Positions 49,891 through 61,611 of a stretch of DNA of 64,000 bases are shown here, in pieces. The stretch's first letter is position 1, and every line of letters begins with the position of its first letter. The notes beneath the pieces are model-generated. The model saw nothing but the letters and a program-made list of their open reading frames with translations, searched no databases and was not told where the DNA came from. The position numbers and the translations under genes are program-made. This DNA comes from Cheilinus undulatus (Eukaryota > Chordata > Actinopteri > Labriformes > Labridae): contig NC_054872.1 of assembly GCF_018320785.1 (NCBI RefSeq), positions 41,466,551 through 41,530,550 on the forward strand, written 5' to 3'.

Positions 49891-52800
49891 ATGTCTGTGA
49901 CCATGACCAGAGGTGACGGGGTCACTGTGTTCACTTTGACCTCGGACCCCCAAAGTTCTTTACCTCCAATATGCCAAATCCTCAGAGGTCTCTGCTACAG
50001 CCCTGTCTGCTGCTCTGTGTCTCAGCGCCTGAAGAAGTTTCAGGGAGCTTCTCAGTCAGTCCTGGGGGTGAGTCACAACCACACACGTTTTTCAACTTAT
50101 TCTGTGAAACTTCAGCTTTAGAGTGTTTACATACAACTCAGCAGCTTTTAAATTATTTTTTCTTCTTCCACACAGGTCTGATTTAATCTTTTATGAAATA
50201 ATTTGTTTCCAGAGAAACATTAGCTCAAGCAAAATGTTAATCCAACTGAATTTTTCATTCTCTTTCCTAACAGTTGTATGTTGTTGTCATAATCACGTTG
50301 GAGTCTTGTTTTAAAAGAGTGTTTTCACAATACTGTCAGGACTCTGTACCTCTAGGATCAGGTAAAGTTATTTTTAAGCAACTTTTAGGAAAGACAATGA
50401 AACTTAGAGAAAGAGGTCCTATTAAAATACTCTCTGCACCACAGCTCTGATCTCTAATGTACTCAAACCATTGCACATGGTAAGTATAGTAAAATTGTAC
50501 AGGTACATGTTGTTCACGCTGTGTTTGCTCCTCCTCAGGCCCTGCATATTATGGTTGGTTTGCTGAACATTGGCCTTGGAGCAATCCTCCTCAGTGGTGG
50601 TCCTGGCTCTTGGTGGCAGATGGATGAGTTGATGTTTCCTATTTGGTTGGGAGTACTGGTAAGCAAACCAACATTTTATTTGTTTTTTTTGGTTACTTTG
50701 CTTATTAGCCAACATTTTCCATAATTCTAATTTAAGTCTGGTTTGTGTTTTTGAATAACTCCAAGTCTTTTGTGAAGCTAGAATTAGGAATGATGCAATT
50801 TCATTGGGGGTTTGCAGTGATTCTGGGGTATTACAGCTTGTTCACACAGGACAGGACCTGCTCTGCATTAGCGTGTTGACATTGATATTAAGATTAAAAC
50901 ACCAGAGATAGTTCACTAACCCTCTGAGCAGCTTTGAAAACGATTTTCAAGAATATATCAAGAGGGTTTTTGGATATTCTGACAGACTTTTTTAATCAGT
51001 GCAGATTTGTTTTTTTTCCTCATCTCATTAAAAGTAGTTTTTGATTATTTATTTTTTTAACTGATTACAAGATTTGCCTTCTGTACATTTCCCTGTCTTA
51101 CATCTGAGTTCACATGTTTTTATGGTTGTGAATACTTGACCAAAAACAGAGCAAAGACATATTTCTTATAGGCACAGGTCAACCCAAAAACAGCTCCTCA
51201 CAGCTTCTTTAATGTTTTAGTTGTCAGTTGACATTAATAGGTCTCATTATTAAATTGCTTACCCTGGTGCATGAGTGTTATCCTTGCTTCATGAAATACT
51301 TAAGTTGAGGACAATAGTAATGGCTTGTGGTTCTCAGCCTTGGTTTGAAAAGGTGAAAGGTTAAATCATTTTCTTTTTTGTCTCTTCTTTAGTTCATTTT
51401 ATTCGGCATCATGAACATTTTGTCTGAGAAGTTCCCAAGTCCATGTCTGGTGAGTAATACAGCTTTATAACATCTTCATTTTAGCTTTCATTTGATGGTC
51501 AACTGTTATTCATGCTTTGTATAAATCAGTGTTACTCAACCCTGCTAAACAAAGAGCCAAATTGTTAAAAAACAAAATACCTTTGCAAGAGCCACAATCC
51601 AAATGCTCAGTTGAGCTGAGTGGGAAAATGGTCTGAAACACCACTGACTGCTCTATGAGAAACGGATGTAAATATGAGTTAAAAATCTGTTCCTTTACAC
51701 AACTGCTAGTTCAGACCTTAAATTCCACAATTTTCCACTTCAAAGTATTGTTGTAAAAAAAGTACAGTGTCAGGAAATATCTGTACAGTGTCACAGTGAA
51801 AAAAAGCATTTACTATACATGGGTGCTAGTGCTGCTTGGTTTTTACATTAGAGAAAAAAATATCACGATTATTCTAAATTGAAATTGAGATCACAATAAG
51901 TAAACACAATTACTCATGGGTTGAATTGAGATCCGCATCAAAGCATTTATTGAATTTCACACCTTTAACACTTTAACAAAAAAGCAGGAAATGAATACAC
52001 TAGTAGGTGCCATGGACCACCCATTCCTAGTCTGCACTTTGTGCATTGTCATGTATCCCTCAGCAGTGTTTCTGGTGTGTTTGGTTTTGAATAAATTATG
52101 TATTTTTTTCTTTTTGCAGGTCATCCTCAGTGTGATCTTGAATCTATCAGGAGTTGCCTTTGCTATCACAGCCATCGTTCTCTACATCATCAACCTCTTA
52201 AACATTTATTTGTGGTGGATGTGTCATGATTATGATTATGACTACAGATACAGACACAGGGTGACTCCTTCACCTGAAGAAATGACCAAATGCCTGGAGA
52301 CACAAGATCTGGTTCTGGTATGTGTTTAAAAAATTGTATTTAGTGAATGAAAACACACGCTGTGTAGCTGAGGAATGGAAAAATTATTTTAATGGTTAGA
52401 TTTCAACTTTAAAGTTGGATCAGGGATTATTATACAGACTTACAACAAATTAACTATGAAAAACTTTTCAAAGGAGTGATTTTAAAGGTCACATCGTTTC
52501 TTTTGTGTCTGATCAGATGATTTTAAGGGGCATCAACGCTGTGCTGATCGTCCTGGCAGTCCTGGAGCTCTGTGTCACCATCAGTTCTGCTGTTTTGGGG
52601 ATCAAAGCTCTAAAGCAGAAGACAAAGAACAAGGTAGAGTCTACACATCATATCTCACTGTTTAACTTGTTAACACAGGGAATACTGGCTGAACAAACAT
52701 GCTCTCATTTTCTTTGTGAAGCATTAGATGTCTGAATGTCTGTGCTGCTATGAGTTTGGCCTTTTGAACTAATGTCACATCTTCACTCCTGAAAGCATCA

Positions 52801-53771
52801 AAGAACTACAGGATGATGGTGAACAAAGCAGCAGGGTTGGATGCCATTATGACAAAGTTGTCAAAGGGTTCCCACTGATCCTTGACAAGTCTTACAAAGT
52901 CTTAAATTAGATTTTTGAAATTTAAGGCTTTAAAAAGTCTTAAGAGTCTTAATTTTACCCGTGAGAGTTGTCGATTTTTAGAAGGCACATTGCCTTAGAT
53001 GTGTATTTTTCCCAAATTTGTTTCTAGCAAAATTTTTAGATTTGAACATCATACACACATACTACACATCATATTTCACTGATTAACTTGTTAAAACAGG
53101 GAATACTGGCTGAACAAACATGCACTCATTTTCTTTGTGAAGCATTAGAGGTGAGAGGTCCTTATTTTTAGAAGGCACATTGCCTTTGATGTGTATTTAT
53201 CCCAAATTTGTTTTCTTGCAAAATTCTTAGATTTGAATAATTCTTTTTTGCATAAATATTTGTCCACATTACAATTAACTGCATTTACTGCAGCACTGCC
53301 TGTACCTGTCTGTGTGTCACTTTTCCTACATATTTCCTGCTGCACTTTTTCATCAGCTCAACTTGACTTAATGTAAAAATGTACAGGGTCTGGTAGAGAT
53401 GTGGGTAAAGTCTGGGTGAAAAATTTGTCCTTTTGCATTCACACTTGCAGCTTACCTCAGACTTAACAGTACCTCCATTAAAGATTTAAAGAGTAGCCAA
53501 CAATGGAAGTAAGGTTGTTTTGGTGATCTGAACTGGTTTATGCCTTTAGAGTTAGAACTGCTCTCTGTAAAAGCCTATTTATTGAAATGAGTTACCTGTT
53601 AAATGAGCTATTAAAACCTTTATTGCTGGTTTAAACTGTGAAAAAAAAAAAAGTTCCTATAAAGATTACATTGTGCAATTTCATGATATTGATTTTCTCT
53701 TTCAGAGCCCTGATGACCCAGAACAGTACAAACCACTGCTGGAGGAAGTCACCAGTAACCCTGCAGCTTAA
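49891..53771 (+). CDS. MS4A/CD20-like four-pass membrane protein, copy B, complete
   Basis: Six coding exons: 49891-50067, 50539-50658, 51393-51449, 52120-52317, 52517-52633 and 53706-53771, encoding 244 aa with all exons in phase 0. The cytosolic N-terminus is about 59 residues with a Cys cluster (GLCYSPVCCSV), a plausible palmitoylation site. Four membrane segments follow: LHIMVGLLNIGLGAILL, WLGVLFILFGIMNIL, a third around AFAITAIVLYIINLL, and AVLIVLAVLELCVTISS. The second extracellular loop is Tyr/Asp-rich with two cysteines (WWMCHDYDYDYRYRHR ... CLET). The tail is acidic (SPDDPEQYKPLLEE). This layout fits the MS4A family; TMEM176 is a related alternative. The exon 1 acceptor at 49871-49873 lies 17 nt before the ATG, so an upstream untranslated exon is expected and a candidate donor is at 47581. 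Poly(A) signal at 54146-54151. The ligand and role of the protein cannot be read from the sequence. Confidence 0.9.
51536..51640 (+). mobile_element. hAT fragment in MS4A copy B intron 3
   Basis: Starts CAGTGTTACTCAACCCTGCT, a terminus like that of the element at 38270-38912, and ends near CTGAAACACCACTG. The orthologous piece in copy C starts at 63185 and is interrupted. Confidence 0.65.
52634..53240 (+). repeat. Local tandem duplication in MS4A copy B intron 5
   Basis: 52640-52733 recurs at 53064-53150 (GGGAATACTGGCTGAACAAA, TTTCTTTGTGAAGCATTAGA). Likewise 52970-53045 recurs at 53160-53238 (AGAAGGCACATTGCCTT). Extra sequence at about 52740-52960 is in the first unit only. Confidence 0.75.
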
Positions 53772-55680
53772 ATCCAAATCTCTGCTTGGTACTATTACTG
53801 AAGAGAAAGTTTACTCCTAAGTTCTTATGCGTCTTTACCACTGAATGTATTTACTCTTGAATTACACTAATGCAGTGAATACAAAGTCAGCTGAAATACT
53901 GGGTCTCTTCCTGAGGGTTGCTTCAGAATCTTTGCACTTATTCTTCAGAGCACTTTGAATAATAATCAACAGCCACTCTTTGATTCCATCTGTTTCTGTT
54001 TTTTTAATGCTACTCTTTATTATGATTGTTGAGCGATGTGCCTTAAGGTCAGTAATTTTGTAACTGTAAGGGAAGTCTATGCATGTGTGTAACACTGATG
54101 GACTGATGGGGTTTCTGTTTTATTTTAAACCATGTTAAAAACATGAATAAAAATGGCTCAAAGCTGTGGGTTTCATTTACGTTGTTCCTCTGCTCTTTCC
54201 TTTACAAGACGCCTTAAAGCATGACTGAGAAATGGAATCACTTAATAACTACTTGTGTTTAATTTTTCCACAACTGTTGGGTGAAAAGCTGCTTCTTTTG
54301 TAGTTGTAGACAGCAATGAAGTATTGTGATGTACGTGGTATGGCTATTAAATAATGAGACTGCATTTGTGGGGATAAAACCATGTGGTTCAGTCACATGG
54401 TGGTCAAATGCACCACCTTTTCTTGTCCTTAATTCCCCAGTAAAAAGTCAATAAGCAAAAAAGTGTGCGATTTTGGGATAGTTTTTGTCTTAAAAAACAT
54501 CAATTTTCATTGCTTAAATTTAGGATGGACTATGTTTTTGCTTACCTGTATGGGCCCCTGATGGGGCTGAGTCCCAGAAAGCTTTTCCCTTTATCCTGCC
54601 ATGGGGCTCTGTTCTTGGGTGATAGCGTGAAGCTCACCAACACTAAAATGATCTATTATGCATTAGGATCACTGCTATTTTTAATAGAGTTTCCCATGTT
54701 TTACATAAGGTCTTTCAATCAATTAAGAACTTTATTTTCCCCCATAGGGGTGATTCAGTCTGCAAAATATGGGGCGCATAAGAAACACACAAGCCACATA
54801 AAACACGTAAGAGTGCATGAAAACATGTAATGGCTCTGTCAAGAAAAGTTTATAGAACATTTGTGCACACTTCAAGGTGCTTTACAGAGAAAAAAAACAT
54901 TAATACCAAAGAGCATCAATAGACATCAAAATGACATTAAAATAGAATAAACTAGAATTAAAGATAAAAGGAAATAGGGAAAATGACACTCAGCAAAAAC
55001 AGAACTTAAAATATTTTAAACTAGAAAAGTACTCGGAGAGCGCAGACCTCTGCCATTAGCCCTATCTCCCATTAGTAGAGAATCCTTTAAAAAATTCCTG
55101 AATCCAGACGGTAATCCTGATCACTCCCAAAATCTAATCAGTTCTTCCCTATGCCATTTCTGACATTTCCTGAATATTTCATCAAAATCCGTCCATATAT
55201 TTTGAATTATGTTGCTAACAAACTAGCAAACTAACAAACTCTGGCGATCACATAACCTCCTTGGCGGATGTAAATATCCTCATTAGTGTTCTTACTCAGT
55301 TTGTCTTTCAGCCCTAATCAACATGAACAATCTATAATAGTGGCTCTTCCTGAGGATTCTGGCTCACTGTTGCTCTATCTGAGTTTGGCACAGCCCTAAA
55401 CTGCCTGGAAACATCCTGTACGGGTGCCTTTGTGGAAAAAAATCCACTTAAGTCTTCAAGTATGCCATGCATAATTGTGTACTGGGTCTGCCAATCACCA
55501 CAAATGAATTAAGGGCGATGTTTGGGGTTATGTGGTGTGTATTATAGAAATCTTGATCATCTACAGCAAGCCTGAAGTAGGATTTCTTTGTCTTCATCTC
55601 TGCCATTGTTCGTCTTGGTCTGTCTCGAAAAATTCACACATGTCCCTGCATGCCTTCTGAAATGAATTTAACTAACTTTG
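53772..55680. other. MS4A copy B 3' UTR and downstream spacer
   Basis: 3' UTR to about 54170 with AATAAA at 54146-54151. Further on are an L2-like fragment (54835-54890) and the fixed-length element at 55018-55272. The frame at 54465-54830 has no recognisable domain. Confidence 0.65.
55018..55272 (+). repeat. Fixed-length interspersed element, copy 2
   Basis: Same start (ACTAGAAAAGTACTCGGAGA) and same end (CATAACCTCCTTGGCGGATG) as the copies at 21515 and 63228. Confidence 0.8.
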
Positions 55681-55687
55681 TTAGTTA

Positions 55688-56342
55688 AAAGGACAAAAAC
55701 GCTGTGGATATAAGATTAAAAGCCATAACTGTAGATAAAAAAAATTATAATTATGTAATAAAACGTTGAAATCATGAGGTAAAAATAATTCCTTATGAGA
55801 TAAAAAATAAATAATGAGGTGGAAGTCCATAATTATGAGATGTAAAGTCAAAATCATAAGATTTACCAAACTTTTAACTTGACTCTGACTTTGAATATCA
55901 CAATTTCAGCTTTTAAATCTCATATTAGGCTGTACAAGCTCATAATTTTGACCTAATGTCTCATAATTTTGACTTTTTATCTTACAAATTAGACTCTTTA
56001 TGTTATAATTTTGACTTATTCAATCAACTGTGGCGAGCTATAAAACATAATCTTCACAATAACTGTAACAATACGTATTATTTGCTTTTCAAGTGGTGGA
56101 AATGGGCTTCCGTAGGAGGTATTTCACAAATTCACACTGAACTAGATGTTTTAATGTTGGGAATTGCTTCAAAAGCTCTTGCTAGCCACTTCACCTTTTT
56201 AAGACTAAAACTCAGCCAAAGCAAAGCATAGCATTGCTTTTTGCCTTTTGACAACCGGTAGACACTGAGAGGTTAGGGTTTGGTTTACAGCCTAAATCAA
56301 TGTAGGGAAAGTACTTCACTCCTCCCCTTTAAAAAAAAAGAA

Positions 56343-56379
<37 letters not shown>

Positions 56380-57132
56380 CAATCATAGTGCGTATCGTTT
56401 GGACTTCCATAAGTCTTTTACAGAAACAAACCGGTAAATCTTTGGGTGCTTGATTAAGTTTTACTGTAACGTTCCCGGTTATCCAGACGGTATGCTATTA
56501 TTAATATAGCCTACAGTGGTTCAGTGGTGCTGGGGCGAACTCCTATCATAACCGTCCCGTGTCATTTAAGATATCTAACGGATGACATATGAAGCCTTTG
56601 AGATAGGTAAAGTTTTTTGGTAGCATGCTTGGATAAAAACGTTTTAAATTCGGGCAGTATTAAAGGTTAAAAACACTACTTAGCTACATCAGGTTTCGTG
56701 AACTCATCCAGCACACTGACGTCAGAGTTGTTAGCTTGCTAACCGCTTGTTAGGAAGCTCTGCTATTACAACAGTTACGTTACGACCTAGAAATACAAAT
56801 GAATTACATTTACACAATGAATAGATTTATGGCTGTAGCATTATTAGCTGTTTACCAGCGAAGACTATCTGAATGGTGTTAATGGCCAAAACCAAGTAGG
56901 ATGACATGCTAATGCATTCCGACCACCAGTGGCAGCACTGAGCACAAAGCTACCGACACAGCTGCATTCTAGCCCGCGAAGAAGAAAGGCATCTCGGTAT
57001 GTGGTTGCGTAGGTGTTAGATTTTTATGAAAAACATACAGTTTATCTGCTTAAGTAGAGGGTTCTTCAGTTTAAAATCGACCGTATTTCTCTGTAGGACA
57101 CGGAAGACCTAGGAACAAGAGTTTGTATAAGT
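55688..57132 (+). repeat. Partial promoter block, copy 2
   Basis: Matches copy 1 from about 46894 to 48296 and then joins directly to copy 3 at 57132. The candidate untranslated exon ends at 56433, but its donor has decayed to GTAAATC. A (CA)n tract of about 30 bp (56349-56378) interrupts the region before it. The CRE octamer is intact. Confidence 0.88.
56349..56378 (+). repeat. (CA)n microsatellite
   Basis: About 15 CA units, present only in promoter block copy 2. Confidence 0.95.
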
Positions 57133-59858
57133 TTGTTGATGATCATTTGTTGATACACCTACCAAAGGAAGGAATTTGATAAAGTTTTTGTAATTTGTCC
57201 TTTAACCATAGCTTTAGTTCAAATGACTCATTTAAAGGTATGGACTACGCTGAAACACTGTTTGTGTTTGCAGTACTTTGCATCTCTTGATGCACTTAGA
57301 GTTTATTATGTTTGCTGTGAATGACTGCTCTTTGTCTGGAACTCTGTTTGCTGCTGTCTTGGCCAGAACACTCTTGAATTTTTTTTTTCAATTTTAGGTT
57401 TTCTTGGTTTAATAAAGGTTAAGTTAAAAAAAAATATGACACTAAAGTCAAAATTATGCAATAAAAGTCCTTATTATGACATAAAGATTGAAATAATGAA
57501 CTAAAAAGTCCAAAATTTGTCATAAGAGTCCAGATAATGAGAAAAAACAGAATTATAAAACAAAAAGTCAAAATTATTGGATATAAATTCCTAATTAAGA
57601 GAATTTAAAAAACCTCACAATTATGGGTAAAAATAAGCAACATAATAAAGAAATGAAACCTTTAAATTAAGGGACAAAAACGCTGTGGTCATAAGATTAA
57701 AAACCATAATTTTTATTAAAAAACATAATTATGTAATAAAATACTCAAATTATGAGCTAAAGTGAATAACAATGAGATAAAAGAACACATAATTATGAGA
57801 TAAAATCTAAATTAAGAGGTCAAAGTCCATAATTATGAGACTGAAAGTCAAAATTATAAGATAAACCAATCTTATAACTTGACTATAACTTTGAATATCA
57901 CAATTACAGCTTTTAATTCTCATATTAGGGTGCACAAGATCATAATCTTGACTTTTTCTCCTATAAATTAGATTCTTTACATTATAATTTCGACTTATTC
58001 ATTTAATTATGGCAATCTGAAACAAGAACCGTAACAATTCGTTTTGTTTGCTTGGGCTTCCGTAGGAAATATTTGATAAATTCAGATGGAAAATCCCATT
58101 TTACTAGATTTTTTAATGTTGGGAATTTCTTTAACTGCTTCTTTTTAAGACTCAAACACAGTCAAAGCAAAGCATGGCATTGCTTTTTACCTTTTGATAA
58201 CCGGTAGACACTGAGAGGTTAAAGTGTGGTTTACAGCCTGTATCACTGTGGGGGAAGTACTTCTGGGAAGAGCTTCACTCCTCCCCCTAAAAACACACAA
58301 CAATCATAGTGCGTATCGTTTGGACTTCCATAATTCTTTTACAGAAACAAACCGGTAAGTCTTTGAGTGCTTGATTAAGTTTTACTGTAACGAAGTCCAC
58401 GGTTATCCAGACGGTATGCTATTATTAATATAGCCTACAGTGGTTCAGTGGTGCTGGTGCGAACTCCTATCATAACCGTCCCGTGTCATTTAAGATATCT
58501 AACGGATGACATATGAAGCCTTTGAGATAGGTTAAGCTTTTTGGTAGCATGCTTGGATAAAAACGTTTTAAATTCGGGCAGTATTAAAGGTTAAAAACAC
58601 TACTTAGCTACATCAGGTTTCGTGAACTCATCCAGCACACTGACGTCAGAGTTGTTAGCTTGCTAACCGCTTGTTAGGAAGCTCTGCTATTACAACAGTA
58701 ACGTTACGACCTAGAAATACAAATGTAATACATTTACACAATGAATAGATTTATGGCTGTAGCATTATTAGCTGTTTACCAGCGAAGACTATCTGAATGG
58801 TGTTAATGGCCAAAACAAAGTAGGATGACATGCTAATGCATTCCGACCACCAGTGGCAGCACTGAGCACAAAGCTACCGACACAGCTGCATTCTAGCCCG
58901 CGAAGAAGAAAGGCATCTCGGTATGTGGTTGCGTAGGTGTTAGATTTTTATGAAAAACATACAGTTTATCTGCTTAAGTAGAGGTTCTTCAGTTTAAAAT
59001 CGACCGTATTTCTCTGTAGGACACGGAAGACCTAGGAACAAGAGTTTGTATAAGTTCTTAATGCATTAAACTGTTTATTTTACTTCTTTAGATAAGTAAG
59101 AAAGGGGTGTGATAACTACAACTGGTTTAATGCTCAGTGATGTTAATATTTCACAACATACATTTATGTTGCTTTATTAGTTCACTTGTCTCATTATAAT
59201 AAAGCAACCATAACGAAAACAGTGGTTTTAGGTTTAAATTGATCGTTTTGTCGTTCCTGAAGTGTCTTGAAGATGTGTGCAGTAAAAAAAAAAGTGGTGA
59301 ACAGGAAGCAGGTGTTGAAGGGGTGTGGGAGATACAGGTAAAGACAACATTGGGATCGTTCACTCAAGACCATGGTATAAAATATATTTTCATGTATTAC
59401 TTGAATTTAAGCTACCGACAAACAAATTTAACCAACAAAACAATAAGCACAGGCATGACTCCTCATCAGAGACAGATAATAGTATTGCCACAAGAATAAT
59501 AATCAGGTTAAATTATCACAACGGCAGTCACACTGTTGATAAATATGAGTTTTTCAAGTAACTAGTTTTAATGATAACCAAAAATAGCATATGAAATTAA
59601 AAGTAGCAGTGAGATTGAAGTTTGACAGCTGGTATTCTTCCACACACAGCGACCCACAAACCATCTGAGAGCAACAAGAGCTAGTGGCATGAATGAATGC
59701 AGATGTAAATGGATAGAGGTCTGTGTTCATTTAGTCCTCTGGCAGTCTAAGCCTACAGTATTAAAACTAAGAGATGCTCCATTGCAAGTGTGAGCCAGTC
59801 TCCTCTTGAGAGTAGAGATGATGTCCACTGGCTCTTCCAAACTTCCATGCTTCCTACA
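57132..59858 (+). repeat. Tandem-duplicated block, copy 3, upstream of MS4A copy C
   Basis: Near-identical to 46359-49076. Its first 290 bp (57132-57420) are a relic of a copy-A-type 3' UTR with no gene body attached. The candidate untranslated exon ends at 58354 with an intact GTAAGT donor. Confidence 0.9.
58265..58354 (+). promoter_or_regulatory. Candidate untranslated first exon of MS4A copy C
   Basis: Equivalent of 47490-47580 with a consensus donor at 58355. It would splice to the acceptor at 61592-61594. The start of transcription is unknown. Confidence 0.55.
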
Positions 59859-59984
59859 TCGTTTTTGGATAATAACTAAGTAAAAGGGATGAGCTATGTT
59901 ATTGACATGGCACCAGCCAGCATGATGTATGTTTTAAAAGGTCATTATTAGCACTGTCAAATATGATACAGCTAAAATATCATC

Positions 59985-60665
59985 TGTAAGTATCAGGCTA
60001 TATTGGCTATGGTGGCTGCATATATCGAACAACACTGGTCTTAAATATTTGGCAGTATTGCCTATAAATGTCGGGCTACTTTGGCTGTAAACATCAGGTC
60101 ATGTTGACTTTGAATATCAGGCTATATTTACTGTAAATATCAGGCTCTATTGGCTTTAAATATCAGGCTTTATCTGCTTGAAAAATAATGCTATATTGGC
60201 TGCAAATAGTGGGCTATATTGACTATGGATATTGGGCTATATTTTCTGTAAATTTTGGGCTATATTGGCTTCCACCATCAGACTATATTGGTTGTAAATA
60301 TGGGGCTATATTTACCACAAATATCAGGCTATATTTGCTGCAAATATGGGGCTTTATTAGCTATAAATGACAGGCTTTGTTGGCCATTAATATTTGGCTA
60401 TTTTAGCTAAAATAATCAGGCTCTCTCTGCTATAAAAATAATGCTGTGTTGGATGCAAATATTAGGCTATATTTTCTGCAAATGTTGAGCTATATTGGCT
60501 GCCAATATCAGGCTACATTGGCTGTAAATATAGGGCTATGTTGGTTGTAAATATCAGGGTATATTTGCCATAAAAAGCAGGCTATATTGGCTGTGAATAT
60601 TTGGTTATATTTGCTTTAAATAACAGGCTGTATTTTTCATATATATATATATATATATAGCTATA
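59985..60665 (+). repeat. Minisatellite with unit of about 24 bp
   Basis: About 28 degenerate units of the type GGCTATATTGGCTGTAAATA plus TCA, closing in a (TA)n run at 60636-60658. It is located between the promoter block and the coding exon of copy C and absent from the same place in copy B. It gives rise to a spurious reading frame. Confidence 0.9.
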
Positions 60666-61611
60666 GTGGCTGTATTGAGTTTGATGTTGGTATTTTTGTG
60701 GTTTATGGCAGTTTTGTTATTTTTAATGCTTGTATTTTGATACAATCTGTTTTTGGCACCAGGTAGAATCTATATTATGGACAGACATGATAGGATGGGT
60801 GGGGGAAAGTAATATGTTTTCTTTACTAAGATGGCAAGAAGAACACCACAAAGTTTGCTGAAAAAACTTGTTAAATACATTCTTTTTAAGTATATTTTTG
60901 CTTGGACATTGACATTTTGATCCTGCTATTCAACAGTGCTCAGTTTGAGTTTTGAGTTTTAGGTTTTTTTGTTAATTGACAAAGCAAATCACCACAACAA
61001 ATTATATCCAAGGCTCTGAATGGATGCCACTGCAGAGGCCTAAACATATGTCATCACAAATGCAGCAGTATTTTTGAAAACAAAAAAGGCGTCTTTGAAC
61101 ACTTATTGTGCAGTATGATGATGATAAACTGAAAGGTCAGCCCATAAGAACTAAAATCTTTCCAAGCAATAATCCTTGAGACAATACATGCATGATTTTT
61201 GCAAAGTTACATGGTGATGTTGAGAGTCTTTAAACATCCAGTCAGGCTTATACTGTAGGTCCTCTTTGGGAACAGAACTGACCCAAAACTCTGACTGGTT
61301 GAGAAAATCACTTCCACATTAAATATAAAATTTTCAAAGATTAGCTTTATGACACCTTTTTTCTGTTTGTGGAAATAGAATACAATCAGTGTTTTAGAGA
61401 AATGACGTAGCTTTGCTTCACTTGCCACGCAGTGGCAGTTTAAAGGAAGTCACTTGACAGTAATGTTGGTGACCAAAGAGGAAATGAAAATAATAAATAC
61501 TGTGTACTTTAATGTTAATACTCAGTGTTTGTTTTTAAGTCAGAGAGTAAGAAACAGTAGCCATAATCTGATTTTGCATTTTTCTTCTTTTCAGTCGACA
61601 GGATCAGCAGG

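Noticed and set aside
60188-60370. Tyr/Gly/Ile-rich open frame
   Set aside because: A translation of the 24-bp minisatellite.
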